A stretch of DNA of 64,000 bases, taken from assembly GCA_019321725.1 (NCBI GenBank), contig CM033121.1, positions 5,766,001-5,830,000 on the forward strand, in the 5' to 3' direction. Made by a program: the position numbers and the translations under genes. Under the pieces are notes generated by a model that did not search any database, was not told where the DNA came from, and saw only the letters and a list, made by a program, of their open reading frames with translations. Origin of the DNA: Paulownia fortunei (Eukaryota; Streptophyta; Magnoliopsida; Lamiales; Paulowniaceae). Below are positions 45,801-59,061 of this stretch, piece after piece (position 1 is the first letter of the stretch; each line of letters begins with the position of its first letter).

Positions 45801-47708
45801 GAGTCTATTTCGGAAATACGATCAATCATCTCAAAAATTCGCGTAGCGGCAGCTGAAGCCTCCACGACGAATGAGAGATTAGGAAGAGCACTCATACAGG
45901 ACCTGGCATTACAAGAATACATAAGGTTGATGATTAAAGCTGCCTGGCAAAGACTAGAATAACATGAATTCCTAATACTCATTTATCTGCACATATCCTC
46001 TTATATTACTATCACCAAGCATTTTCAAAAAGTTAGAACTCATCAAAAAAAATAAAAAATAAAAAATATAACTAAGTTGCATTCTTTGCTATATCATATT
46101 ATAGAATACATGTACGAGTGATATAGTCAAGAAAAGGGGCTCACAATCCTCCAAGGACAACACAGACAGCCGCTATGAATACACGGCCACCACTTTCTCC
46201 TCTTTCAATCACAAGAACACTTCCAGCCCAAGATTCAAATGCCCAAGCTGCAAAAACTATCCCCATGCTTCCTATCATCAGCCCCTTTGCAAAACCTTGC
46301 TTTATTCCGAGTTCCATACTTTCTTGAAGAGCCTGGCTGAATCTATCAATTGTTTGACACTCCCCCACATAGGAATAAACGGTCCGGATTGATGATATAC
46401 ATTGTTCTACTATACCACCTGCAACCTCGTAGGCATCTCTGCTTTTGGTTCCCAGGTTCATCATTAGTTTTCCAAATCCTACTCCTGGAGCTATAAAACA
46501 TAGTGCACATGGAAGAGAAGCCAAGGCTAGGCGCCAAGAAAGTAAGAAGGCAACGAGTAGGCCGAATATGAAAGCAGAGAAGCCAACCAGACAGTTAGGT
46601 ATCTGAATCAACAAAAATAATAGTCTTAGCAAAGGAAAAAAAAAAGAACTAGGAAAGAAAATGGAAAGGAAGAATGGAACTCCTGAATAGAACTGAAAAA
46701 ATGGAAGGAGAGAAAAAGAAAACCTTTTCAGCTATAACATCTTGGATTGAATGTGCATCTGCAGAGATGCTTGAAACCACTTTGAAGGTGGTGGATGAAG
46801 CACCTTGGTTGTCAAAGAAACTAACTTCTTGTCTTAGTACTGATCTCAAGTATTCCATTCGTATGCGAGATGTTTGCCTCTCAGCAGTTCTTGTCCAACA
46901 TAGTCCTTCTGCAAAAGCAACCATGCAACATTTTGAATAAAGAGATTAACGAAGTTATAGCATTCGTGGTGTTAAATTTTGTTCATGAATCAAATTTGTC
47001 ATGATCAAGTGTTAATTTTCTCATAGCAATCTCTGGATCACTAATCATTTGATATCAATCTGATAATTGATAAATTAATTCATAATGGAGAACTGAACAA
47101 GGTCAAAATTACAGTTTAAGAAGTTAGATCTCTGCATGAACTTGTACTATCTGCAGCCCTTGAGTTTTTTTATCAGTATGTATGCACTAGTAAATGTTTT
47201 TCTTATTTTCCTTGGACCGAAAGAACCCAAGAAAAAAACGAGGGAAACTACAAGTTAGTAAGTGCAAGTGATAACATCATTCCACAAATCATAGTCCTGA
47301 TGAAAAATTATTCCTTATCCATTAAACAGCCATCAATTTGCATACCGAGAAATGCAGAGACTCCAACTCCAACAGCAACATAGAGCAGCCTCAAGGCATA
47401 CTGCACAAATGATTGAAAAAAATAAAAAGTTTTGTTTGGTAGCAGAGAACAACAAACAAAGCAAAGGATTCTAATAATGAAGATTAAGAATCGTTCTCGT
47501 ACAATTTTGCAAGTGAAATCCATACCTTGTCCACCACCTTGTTGGAGATGGACTCATTGGAAGTGGCATACTCGTCTATCACACCACTTAGAACAAACAT
47601 GTTAAGCGGCGACATTAGACCATCTCCTATGCTTCCCAAAGTACCAAGCAGCATGAGCAACTTGTCGATGCCATCAGCATACCTGAAAAGCCCGCCTTTA
47701 CTCCCCAT
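42865..47708 (-). CDS. full-size ABC transporter, subfamily B (MDR/P-glycoprotein type)
   Basis: Seven exons on the minus strand: 47708-47526, 47400-47346, 46908-46724, 46602-46145, 45902-45362, 45273-43316, 43234-42865, giving 1,249 residues, the normal full-size ABCB length. Layout is TMD1-NBD1-TMD2-NBD2. NBD1 has GGSGSGKST (about 379), LSGGQKQR (about 482) and [15 protein letters not shown]2 has GQSGSGKST (about 1040), LSGGQKQR and [12 protein letters not shown]. All ATP-binding motifs are intact. The N-terminus ([22 protein letters not shown]) and [12 protein letters not shown] resemble the Arabidopsis ABCB15-ABCB22 group. The protein would sit in the plasma membrane and export an unknown substrate; auxin is transported by some relatives, but nothing here proves it. 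Exon 7 start uses the AG at 43235, which restores the [17 protein letters not shown] context. Confidence 0.94.
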
Positions 47709-50483
47709 TTTCAGTGACTAGATACAAAAGGGATCCCCAATGATGCTTCCTTTTTAAAACACAGAATTCTTCATGTGGCAAAAGTGCTAATGGTATCAAG
47801 GATAGCGAAAGCTATTGTGAATTAATTTAACATTTCTGAGGAGCTTATTGGTGGAAGTTGCATCAAGAGTTATTTATGCAGTATCTAATACCATGCTGAC
47901 TGACTCAAAGTGCATATGTCTGTTAGCCGGCATCTTCGTTCAAAGAGTTGGTCATATTTGATTGTTGGTTCCATAACTACAAGAAGTCATTTTCCTCATC
48001 TTTTGGGGCATTCTTTAGTCTTTTTGGTACACAGTGAATGAATACTGACTAAGATCAATCTATTAGTATAGGGGCATCTTCAGAACCTAACAAATTCGAG
48101 TTTCTTGTATCATAACAGAATTTCTTTTTGGCCCATCTACTTGTCCACATGTCAGTAGGATCTTAGCTTAGGTTGAACATATGGATTTGGAACTTCAGAA
48201 AAAACGAAAATATGGGTTCAGGAATGGATCCACCAGAGAAGAAATCAAATGTTACTTGGGGGCGGCCTGGATTTTGTGGAATTATTGTCTCTGTTGATGG
48301 AAACAGTGCATCTCTTTATTTTATGTAGTGCATTTCAATAATGGGCTTCATGTGTCAGCATGATTGTTTTCTATAATGAAAATTAGTTAGAGGGATTTCT
48401 TTCACTTCTACAGCAGTTTCCTAATTCTTCTTCTCACTCCCATACTGTTACAGTAATACCTAAACATAGGAAAATTACCTAAAAAGTAGATGCTAACATG
48501 CTCTTAACACCATAAAGAAGCAAATGATAAGATAATAACATCGATTTAGTCTCATACAAGATTAAGCAAACAGTTGAGAGAAGGCCACATCAAATTTGGT
48601 CTGGTTTATAAAAAGATATCTTAATCTCTCACACTGCCTCTCGCAGCATTTTTCTTTTAGTTGGCAGCATAAACTTATACTACTAGTTTGCAACTTGATT
48701 TAAGTAAAGGAAACCTGCAGACTATCTTAAGGTGATTTATAGATACAGTGCAGCAGAATTTTCAGATGAAACTGCAGAACTAGCAGGCCGCCATTGCGCA
48801 TTCATGAACTCGCCACCACAATCTTAAACAGAGAAATAGAGTCCATGAATGGTCCTCCACGGTGCGAATCTGTTGAGGTAAAAACTTAATCTCTTTGCCT
48901 GTTTGATGTGTATCATTTTGTTTGGAAAATTTAGAACCATTACTCAGATGCCGGCTGGTTGATGACAGGAAAGATCATGCGTCATGAAAGTGACCAAGAA
49001 TTTTGACATGGTATTCGCCCAAAGCAACAACCTGGTTTTTGGGACCAACCATCTTGACATCAAGAAAAAGAATATGGCCCAAAGCAACAACCTGGTTTTA
49101 GCACCCTCTCTCTCTCTCACACACACACACAAACACACACAGATGACGACCACCACCATTAGAACACTTCTGTGATGGCGACAGCCAAGAGGCCAGAAGT
49201 CTTAAGGCGAACCATGGTTGCCATCCAACAATGTAATGATGTACTCAGTTAGAAAACAACAAACCAAAGACTGATGGATTTTAATACTCTTTGGAGTCTT
49301 AGTCAGCTCTCTCTTCCTTTTCCATGTAGTGTATATAATCAAAGCTTCAAAAGTACGAAGTTCTGTTTCTATTCAATGGGAATTCCCTAATTCAAGAATC
49401 AAAACTCAGTATAAACAAACCAATGAAATAATCTGGTGCAATTGTATATCCCAGGATGGTGGTTTCTTCGTGCAGCAGCCGCTGATTCTGCCAAAACCCA
49501 CAAAGATTTCATCATGAGTGATTGCAAATTCAGGCTATGTTTGGTTCTTGGATTGAATTTTAATGGGAAAACACTAAACTATATATTCATCTATATCATT
49601 TTTCTTTTCAATCTCAAATAGGTACACGTATGAAAAAATATAAACTAATTTCTGTGACATCCTCGATATTTTCGTTGAGATTAATAGCTTAATTATTAGT
49701 GATATACAATACTTTCGGATCTGAATTTTTTATCACAAAAATATTTCAATTACAATAAATATTTGAAGTCTTTGGTCAAAGCAAAGGTTTTATATATAAG
49801 TATAATACGGACTGTGACATGTTGTAAAATGACTCAAAAACTAAAATTATTTTCATTAAATTTAAAATGTGTGTGAAATGTGGTGGATTATTCAAAAAAC
49901 CTGATTTATATTATCTTCTTAAAATAATTATATATCAGAAAACTAATTGTTAAAACATAAACTCAAATAAAAGAGCTCTAAGTCGTTTGGGGAAAGACCT
50001 AAGGTTATTCCATAAAATTTTCTAATTTTAATTTTAAACTTTAAACACATTTTTTATCATGTGGCTGTGGGTCATTTTGTGAAGTTTAGAAAAATAATTA
50101 TGAAAATCAATTATTACTAAATACTGTTTAGGACCTTTTGGTTTAGAGAAAATAATGGAGGGCTTTTATAAAATTTGATCTATCCTTTTTTCCAAGTTGA
50201 TTTATGTAAAAATTGCTTTTTCAATTTGCTTATCAAATACTGTGATGATATATATATATAGGTATATGTATATATATTTATAACATGCCTAATCATAAAC
50301 AAAAATCTAAAGTCTAAATAAGTAAAGCATGCTGGAACGCAGTCGTTTCGTATTTATCTAGACTGCGTCGTTTTGCCTTACCTCATGGGCTAAAAATCAC
50401 AGATAGTACTTGGTAGCAACACATTCCACTGGAGCTTTTATTTCAGCGAGAAGAATATTGTTTGAATTGCTGAAATAGTGAAG
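47709..50483. other. intergenic between divergent ABCB and microprotein genes
   Basis: Promoters of two divergently transcribed genes must lie here. 49017-49099 carries a 23-bp direct repeat with a 60-bp period. A CT/CA microsatellite is at about 49107-49140. An (AT)n patch is near 50250-50275. No gene is supported. Confidence 0.5.
49017..49099 (+). repeat. 23-bp direct repeat with 60-bp period
   Basis: GCCCAAAGCAACAACCTGGT plus TTT occurs at 49017-49039 and again at 49077-49099. It is a small tandem duplication whose second half has partly diverged. Confidence 0.85.
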
Positions 50484-51582
50484 ATGGTGAAAGTGGCGAC
50501 ATTCTTTGGGATGTCATTTGGCGCCTTCCTTTTCTGGCAAACCATGGATAAAGTCCACGTCTGGATTGCCCTTCACCAGGACGAAAAGGTATATATATAT
50601 ATATACGTTCACATTTTCGTTTGCATACGTCATTGATTTCTGCTTTATGATATCTAGATTTTAATGGGTTTTTAATTTTATGTGCATCAATGGGTTAATT
50701 TTGCGATTGAAAAAGGAATGATTTTTGGTGATTTGGTTTTGGGGTTTATGGGTTTTTATATGGATCGGATTATACGCCCACAGTTTTCTATATGTACATT
50801 CTATTGATTTGTGCTTTACCATAGCTACGCTTGTAATGGGTTTCTGTTTTTATATGTTTAATTGGGTTGATTTTGTTTGGAATGGGAAGGGATTTGTGGA
50901 GCTTTAGTTTTCGGATTTGGGGCTTTTATTTGGATCGAATAGCATATTAGTTTGTTCAGTTGCCAGTTTTCAGTTTTTCGAATCAACAATGCTTTTTTCC
51001 TGCTTTTAAGCACTAATCTCCTGCTCTGAAAATCTATTGGAAGAGAATTTAATACATTTGTGGCGTTAAGTTTCTTGGGATGATGTGGAATACGTTATTT
51101 TTAGATTGTGTGCTAAGGAATTATCCGTACTGTGTTTATTGTTTGCTGAGACATTGTTTTTTGGGTTCTCAAAGTATTTGTGAATGTACCCTGTGATGTG
51201 AATGGATTTGGAAACCTGAATTTGAACCTTGAAATTGGAATTCTGCATAATTCTGATGACATTTGTACTGCAATTTTGGAAATTTTGTTTCCAAGTTGTA
51301 TTTTGTTGTGTCAGATATTAAGTACAATGTGAATTGGAACTAATTGCGTTGCCACAGTATGGTTGAGTTGTTTTCTCTTCTTTAGGCCTTACTAATCTGA
51401 TTTGAAAGTTTATTTGGTAAAAGTGATGAGTGATCATCAATGCTTCAGTGCTAAGGTATACCTTTTTTATCCGTTTATATTGTTGTAACCCGCAGAAGGA
51501 GAGAATGGAGAAAGAGGCTGAGATAAGGAGAATGAAGGAAGAACTATATCAACAACAAAGAGAGAGGGACTCTCTAGCCTAA
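50484..51582 (+). CDS. 63-residue plant membrane microprotein of unknown function
   Basis: Two exons, 50484-50588 and 51496-51582, joined at GT-AG sites in phase 0. They give 63 residues: one hydrophobic segment at 3-20 (KVATFFGMSFGAFLFWQ), a short linker DKVHVWIALHQDEK, then a highly charged helix (KERMEKEAEIRRMKEEL...) ending RDSLA. I recall similar short uncharacterised proteins in other plants, but I do not know a function. The shape suggests a single-pass anchored coiled coil. Intron position at the DEK/KER joint and the regular codon pattern argue for a real gene. The 0.9-kb intron contains (AT)n right after the donor. Two GTCGTTT-type motifs lie 105-145 bp upstream of the ATG. Confidence 0.75.
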
Positions 51583-54500
51583 GCTGCTAGGAGATCGGAT
51601 TGCAACTGCAGTCTCAATGGCCTGTCTTGTTCTGTCTTTTTGAATTGTAACCAGCATGACTTAATTTACTTAAACTATGAATCTTCTACCAAACATATGA
51701 CTGGTGTTCATGTACTTTGAGTTGCACTTTTTCAGCAATTGGTAAGTTATGCAGTTGTGCTTCGCAGTACTGGGCTTCCAGTTGTCATACTCAGCAATTG
51801 CTTTTAATATGATGAATAATACCATTTGTTGGTGATTGATGTATTGTTGGTCGGAAATCAATGATCTTCACGTGATATGAACTTTGTATGATCAAATTCA
51901 TGTATTTATTTTTGCATGTTTACTCTTTGCTTTGTATCCATGTACAATGTCTATCTCATATGCATATTAAAATTTGGTACTGCTTCTCTTGGATTCTTTT
52001 TGTCTATATATTCTGTCTCATTACCTCTATTAGCACTTTAGGGAATTTACATTACAACAGCTTTTTTAAACTTGTTCTGTAGTTGATGAGAAGGGGTATT
52101 GTGTGTCCTAAGATTGAGATGCCATTTTTGGTGTTAGGAATTTGTCTCTGCTTATAATGTTATGTATAGTTCTAATATAATTTAAGAAACAATCAGGAGG
52201 GTCTTTTTTTATATGATGTAGAAGGGGGATAAAAAGAATGAAAGAGGCATGCTTGCATGGTTGGTCTTTTAAATTCTTTTTATGCATAAGGTGTGTGTCT
52301 CTCACTGTGTATAATTATGCCTGCTAGAGTGGCCTGAAGAGTCCCGTCAAATTAAACTTATTCATTTCCTAAGACAATAAATGAAATTTAACCATGTCCT
52401 TCTGTTTTACTCTCCTTTCCTCCTTTTAAAATCTTAATTAATGATATACTCGACGCAGCTAGCCATCAGAATCTATCTTTACACTGAGGCATTCTGACTG
52501 CCCTTGTACATCCCAAATACATTATGATTTGGAAATGGTGTACGGGTTGTACTTGTGCTTCCCTTTGGCCTTGGTGAGTGATATGATTTTGAACCTCAGC
52601 AAGTGTTTACCAAAGTAATCTTGGGGTATAAGGTTGATGCAACTTTCAATGATAGTGACATTGGAATTGCTCTAGGTAATAGGTAAGATCTTGAGTATTG
52701 AATTGTGACAACAGGTGGAATATAGTCCTTGCTTGCTCTTATACGTGTGTTGGCAAGGTTTATGCTTTATCTATGTTTGCTTGGCCCTAACATTATTGAA
52801 ACCTATACATACACTTTTGCTGATCATTCAATTGGAAGAAAGTTGTTTATTCATTAGTTTTGTGCTTCTGCAATTCTGCTCGTTGTTACTAGATTCTACA
52901 TGATCCTATCTCTGGAAGGTTAACTTTGTTTTTGTTCTTTCACTTAAAACAGTGAATCGCAGCTTTAATTATTTGAACTGAAAAGTGGTCCAATTTTCTG
53001 CAAATTTCAACTGTTGGTATCTATGCTATGTGTCTGTCGTTTTCATTTTCTTTTCAGGTCTTGAGATGGATATATCTCCTGTTGCTGATTCTATTAAATA
53101 CTAGGGGAATGTTTGGATTTATTTTGGGTGTCTTGGAGGAAGTGTTTTTGGGAGAGGTGTTTTGGGGATATGCATAGGGAAAAACGATGTATGTTTGTTT
53201 TTATTTTGGAGTGTAATGATTATGATATTTTGAAATATTTTGGAGGAGGAGAGCAGTGTTTGAATTTTGAAAGGAAATATATTGGGAAAATTGATATTGG
53301 GAAAATTTTGAAAGAATGAATGGAGAATGAAAAGGGAAAATGAAAATGAATTCAGAGATTGCCTAAGCAGAGGCAACTGGAACATCAAAACAGCTTTGAC
53401 TGCAATAGCTAAACCTTTTCATGATCTCAATTTCTGCTTAGAAAGTATCCTTGAATTTGTCATCATCCCAGCTGGACTCTATTTTGCTTTGACAAAATTC
53501 AGTAAGCCTGAGAATGAACTGCAAAATGGAGCTGAGCCATGATATCAGCCCTACAGGTACTTGCTAAAAAGATGAGTTGAAATTCATTTAGGCAGTGCGG
53601 TTTCATCTATTGGCAAGATCCACCAAAATTGGAATTATTTGATTAATTTTTCTGTTTATCGCAAATCGGGTCTAATCAAACCAAAGCCATTTATGTGGTT
53701 TTTGGCATCAGATTAGGTTTGCAATAGAATCTTCCCCTTTGTGCTGCAGCCCTTAATGGGATTCTGGGTCCGTCTTGGGTTTCCTTATTTATCTGTCTGA
53801 TTGATTTTTTTTCTTGCAATTTTTCCTCCAAGGGGCATATGGTATTTGTAATGGATAATGATATAGCTTCTGGAGCAGATAGAAGGTAGTATCAAGTGTT
53901 CCGATCATTATATTTCCGGCATATCACTTATTAGATCTATGTGGGTTTAGAAATTTAGTGGCTTAAATTACTCCCCCTGTATATGTATATATACATGTAT
54001 ATAAACATACATTTGTGGCAGTGACATCTGAATTTGACCCCAGGGATGAACAACAAAACCGACTACTGAAATATTTACTCCACATGTTAAAAAGTTTCAA
54101 TAGACATTATGTAAGACTGCAATAGACAAAGCAAACATGGAAGTGCATGGATTCAACTTTTTTAAAGTTTGTTCAAATTTAACTCCAGAATGAAGCACCC
54201 CACTTGAACACATTAAGTTGTTAGGTTGTTCTGAAAACTTGGCTTGTGAAGCTAGTGATGAGTTCAAATTCGTTCGTTACTTAATCAAGAAGCTCAAGTT
54301 CAATCTTAGTTTACGTGTTAATTGAAACTAGTTGAAACACTGTCAAACTTGACCATATTTCATGTATAACAATTACAATATTAAGTCAAACTCGAACAAC
54401 ATGACTCAAGTTAACTCATATATTTGAAAAGGTTATCAACAAATTCTAGAATATGTAGCTTTTGTAAATGATAGAAAAGATAGGCAGAAAGTTCAGAGCA

Positions 54501-54760
54501 CTTCATGATATAACCTGACAGAAATCGTGTTCAGAACCCTGCAGCCACACTTCTGTGGAACAATCTGAGGAAATACAGCGTGGTTGGCATGTTGAGCATA
54601 TATATCATCTAATACACATATATATGTACAAAACTCACCTCTAAAAATAGCAGGCTAATCCTTAATGGAATCAACTTTTTCCTTAATTTCAGCAAAAAAG
54701 ATTTGGCTATGAAATCACAATGATGCAAGTAGTTTCTACTTTAAGCCAACATATGCAGCC
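51583..54760. other. intergenic, with one unassigned open frame
   Basis: The first few hundred bases are probably the 3'-UTR of the microprotein gene. 53100-53330 is a GTTTGGATTT/TTTTGGGG-rich, low-complexity stretch of the kind seen in short inverted-repeat elements. 53327-53542 is an unrecognised 71-codon frame. The remainder up to 54.7 kb shows nothing. Confidence 0.45.
53327..53542 (+). other. unrecognised open frame, 71 codons, possible terminal exon or remnant
   Basis: Reads NWNIKTALTAIAKPFHDLNF, then a hydrophobic stretch FVIIPAGLYFALTKF and a short polar tail with a stop. The N-terminal part is low-complexity (RENENEF) and is not convincing. An AG acceptor-like TTCAG lies at about 53351-53355, so it could be a last exon. 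I recognise no family. Confidence 0.2.
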
Positions 54761-54767
54761 TATATAA
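54761..54767 (+). promoter_or_regulatory. TATA box of the KDEL protease gene
   Basis: TATATAAAC about 100 bp before the ATG at 54868. A single clear box in a non-repetitive context. Confidence 0.55.
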
Positions 54768-54867
54768 ACTGTAAATCTCCATGCCTGTGAGATAGAATTT
54801 TATCTGCTTTTTTCTGCCAAAAAGGAAACTGAACAACTAATTTCTTGATATTGAAAAGATTGCAATA

Positions 54868-56268
54868 ATGGGGTTGGGGAGAGTACTTTTGGTTTCTATT
54901 TTTCTGGCTGCTGTGTTTTGCCTTGCCAATAGCATAGAGTTCACAGAAAAAGATCTGGTTTCTGATGAGAGCCTGTGGGACTTGTATGAAAGGTGGAGGA
55001 GCCACCATACCGTTTCACGGGACCTGACCGAGAAACGAAAGCGTTTCAATGTGTTCAAGGCCAATGTGCAGCACATTCACAAGGTGAACCAGATGGACAA
55101 GCCTTACAAGCTGAAACTCAACAAGTTTGCTGATATGACAAACCATGAATTCAGAAACTCCTATAGTTCCAAGATCAGGCACCACAGGATGCTTCGTGGA
55201 AACAGGGCTAGCACCGGTTTCATGCACGAAAAGGCTGAGAATCTGCCAGCATCAGTTGATTGGAGACAGCAAGGTGCTGTCACTGCTATCAAGGATCAAG
55301 GCAACTGCGGTAAGTTTTTGAATCTTTCTGCCATTGTCTATATGGCTTTAAGTTTTTCGGTGTTTTAGTTTATTTCAAATTTCACAGGTAGTTGCTGGGC
55401 TTTTTCAACTGTGGTGGGAGTTGAGGGGATCAATAAACTCAAAACTGGTAAATTAGTGTCATTGTCTGAGCAAGAATTGGTTGATTGTGAAAAGGACAAT
55501 GAGGGCTGCAATGGAGGACTCATGAAAAATGCGTTCGAGTTCATCAAGAAACAGGGTGGCCTAACAACTGAGAACATATATCCCTACACAGCTAAAGATG
55601 GGAACTGTGATGCAACTAAGGTAAGAAAAACACGTCTTCTTCCAAATTTTGTACGTGTTAAAAAAGATGTTTATCAGAGAAATTTCCTTTACTTGGTTTT
55701 GTAGATGAATGCACCAGTGGTGATGATTGATGGGCATGAAAATGTACCAGCCAACAATGAGAATGCACTGATGAAAGCTGCTGCAAACCAGCCTGTCTCT
55801 GTAGCAATTGATGCTGGTGGTTCTGATATGCAATTCTACTCAGAGGTATAATACTCATTTTTCACTATCTTTAACGACAACTTAAGATCCCATGAAAAGA
55901 TCAAGAAAAGGTTGCCTCACTACTAATCAGGGGCGGAACTAGAAATTGGCAAAACAAGTCATAGAGCCAAAGTTTGAATTCATTGCTAAATAAACATGCT
56001 TTCTTCGATTGTAGGGAGTGTTCACAGGACACTGTGGCACGGAACTAGACCACGGGGTGGCTGTGGTGGGATATGGAACAACGCTTGATGGGACTAAGTA
56101 TTGGACAGTGAAGAATTCTTGGGGGGCAGAATGGGGGAACAGGGCTATATTAGGATGCAACGAGACGTTGGTGCAGAAGAGGGGCTGTGTGGCATAGCCA
56201 TGGATGCCTCATATCCTGTCAAACTATCTCCAGACAATCCTACACCACCACCAAAGGATGAGCTCTAG
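54868..56268 (+). pseudogene. KDEL-tailed papain-type cysteine endopeptidase with a one-base frameshift in the last exon
   Basis: Exons 54868-55309, 55388-55620, 55705-55845 and 56015 onward. Order: signal peptide (1-22), I29 propeptide with ERFNIN-type spacing and LKLNKFADMTNHEF, mature enzyme from about LPASVDWR. Catalytic residues are all present: Cys150 (CGSCWAFS), His285 ([10 protein letters not shown]), Asn306 ([10 protein letters not shown]). After that tryptophan-glycine the G-run at 56133-56137 is one base short; the annotated frame then runs to a TAG at 56195-56197. The expected C-terminus ([13 protein letters not shown] ... PPKDEL, stop 56266-56268) is intact in the next frame. Family members are stored in ER-derived ricinosomes and act in programmed cell death. 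So this is either a recent pseudogene or a gene with a homopolymer sequencing error; the flawless remainder, TATA box and AATAAA at 56441 favour the latter. Confidence 0.85.
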
Positions 56269-56440
56269 ATTGAGGGCTTCATTCAGTACTCAGCATGCAT
56301 ATTTCTGCTCAGTTACATGTTATAGGTCCAGCTTATATGAATAGGTTTGTTGTGTGGTATTTGCTATTTCCTTCTTCTTCCTTTTTTTTTTCCATGTTAG
56401 TTTGAGGGAATAAAGTGCCGTAGCTTATGTGTTAAATGAT

Positions 56441-56446
56441 AATAAA
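56441..56446 (+). promoter_or_regulatory. polyadenylation signal of the protease gene
   Basis: AATAAA about 170 bp after the KDEL stop codon, in a T-rich 3' flank. Confidence 0.45.
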
Positions 56447-59026
56447 GTTGTTGTAATCTTCATGGTTCATTATATTTCGTTTAATAATAAACTCTTTGAG
56501 CATATCACAAAAACATTTGCGTTTTGGTATTGAATTTCTGCAAAGAAAGACGGACAAATAAAAAAAATAAATAGGAAATTTGCTTTTCGTCATTTCTTTT
56601 CTTAACTCATTGAAATCAAAACTTAGATTTGCATTGCATACCACCCAAAAAAAAAAGGTTGAATATCAAGAAAAATAATAAAACATGTACGGAATCTGAA
56701 ATATCTATACAAATTATGTCATAGAAACTTTTTTCTCTACATGGTCTTCTATAACTAAACACAAGAACGTTCACTATTTTTTTCTTAAAAAAGCCCAATA
56801 CTTGCCCAAAATTCTCCAGAAAAGTTGACCACTTTTGAATAGCCAAGTATAGAGTATGGATCTGGCCACAATGGATATATAGGGTTTTTTTTTTTTGTGA
56901 AATGTTGAGTAGTTGGGGCTTAGTGAGAAAAAGGGTAAGGAATATGGGTTTTGGTTTTGGGCCAGGATTGAAGTAATTAGGCCTTTTTTTTTGCAGTCCA
57001 TTATTAAACTAAAGATTAATAGGGCTCTCAATAAGTCAGCCCCGATCATATCTGGATCCAGTTAGAGCCTTAATGTTTTAACTAAATCCAAATTCAGAAA
57101 GGATCCAAGAACCCTATTTCAAATTCAGATCCGAAAAAGCTTTTAGAGAAAATAGCCTTTGGTTATATTCTTACTTTAGAAAGATATTAATATGATCAAG
57201 TCATTAATGATCATTATATGGAAAATAATTTTAAGTACAAGTGAAAGCATATCATCATAAATAATTCATTAATATTCACTTTTTATGTATACATACGAAA
57301 AATATTTGAATCGTTATTAGTATTCATATAAAATATAAAAATACATTTAAAACTATGGAACTCGGATTCTAATCTAACCGGATCAAGCAACATATACTCA
57401 TGTCACTTATATTTGTATTCAAACTTTTATTCAGTTATAATAGCAGATTTTAATGGGTGGGGACGGAGCTAAAAATTCAGATTGAATGAGCTAGATTGAA
57501 ATTTTTCTTAAAATAATAATAAAAAAGATATTTAAATTCTTTTTGAAAAATAAAAATTTAAAATATAATAATTTTATATTTTTTAATTTATATTAGTCTT
57601 AAAATTTTATAAAGATGGGGACGACTCGGCCCATTGCCCGATTCAAACCCGAATTCAAACCTAATTCGAATAAAGATTTGAACCATTTAATCTGATTAAA
57701 TGGGAAGTGGCCAACCGTGTGTTCTTGATTCTCTCTCCAAAAAGCGGAGCACGCCACGCCACAGTCTCCATGCGTGTCCCTCTCTGCTTAATTTGACCCA
57801 TAACTTATACCGCTCAAATTATATTATTCCAAAATTATGAATTTAATTGGACATAATATAAAGTTTTAGATAAATATTAAAAATATATATATTGTATATT
57901 TTGATATTGTTATTTTATAAATAATGGTTAATAATTACTTTAATTATGTTAATAATTTAAAAAAACTATTTTTAAAAATAATTTTTTTATCTTAAATCAT
58001 GAAATATAAGAAATGAAGGGATTTTTTATTTTTTATTTTGGTTTTCTTTTATGTGAAATGTACAGACAAAATCTCCAAAAATAGCATGATTATTTAAGCA
58101 AACCTCGTTTTCTTCAACTGTCCAACTTCCTCCCTTGGGAAAAAGAGCCAAGAATCTCGTAGACTCCTATTTCTTGTTCTTGGGCTTCCATTTGCATTAG
58201 ATTAATATTCACTTCAACTCATTTTTATTATTTTATATGAGTTGATATGAAAAAAAATTCATAGTTGAAAAGTAAAATTTTTACAAATATTTAAGACATT
58301 TCAAAAAGATTAAGAAAAGAATTTTATTCTCCCTCCAGGGGCTCAGGCCTAGCAAACATGTTTGAATGTATTAACTTTTTTGGCTCTTTATTGACTGACC
58401 TGGACAGAGTCTTACTCTTTTTTTACATTCATAAGGAAGGAGATCTTGTCTTATTTAGGTTTCTTGATCCATATTAATGTTTTTGATAAGGGTTATCTAA
58501 AATCTTTCTATTAATTAATTATCATTATATCTTCTCACTATATAATATAATCTTTTAAGAGATTTTACATTTTGCATTACTACATTATAGGATTTAATTT
58601 TCTCTTTAATTGCTTACTGAGCAACTATCAGAGAATTCAACACCACTACTAACCCTTATTTAGTGAAATAGTTCAAGGATTGAATTGAGGATTTGTGATA
58701 TTTTCTTAGGTTTCATTTATATCAAACCAAATTAATTTGTAATCTATATTTTTCTTTTCTTTATTTTTCTTTTGCGTACAAATTCATCAAATCACACATT
58801 TAATTTACTACGTGCATGTGGGATGCATATCATCAACCATCACTTCCATCATATATATGATTTCTTGGAAAAGAAATAAAATTAATGTCGTGAAGACATA
58901 CACCTCATGCAAAAGCTGATATTTTTCGTGTCATACAAGTAGGTTTTGTTGTCTCTGGCTGCCCCAAGAAACCAACCCCCACCCCAACCCCAACCAATAC
59001 CCACCCACCCCACAACCCATGAATAA

Positions 59027-59061
<35 letters not shown>

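Noticed and set aside
53100..53330. GTTTGGATTT/TTTTGGGG-rich stretch considered as a short inverted-repeat transposon
   Set aside because: I could not find matching inverted ends or a target duplication.
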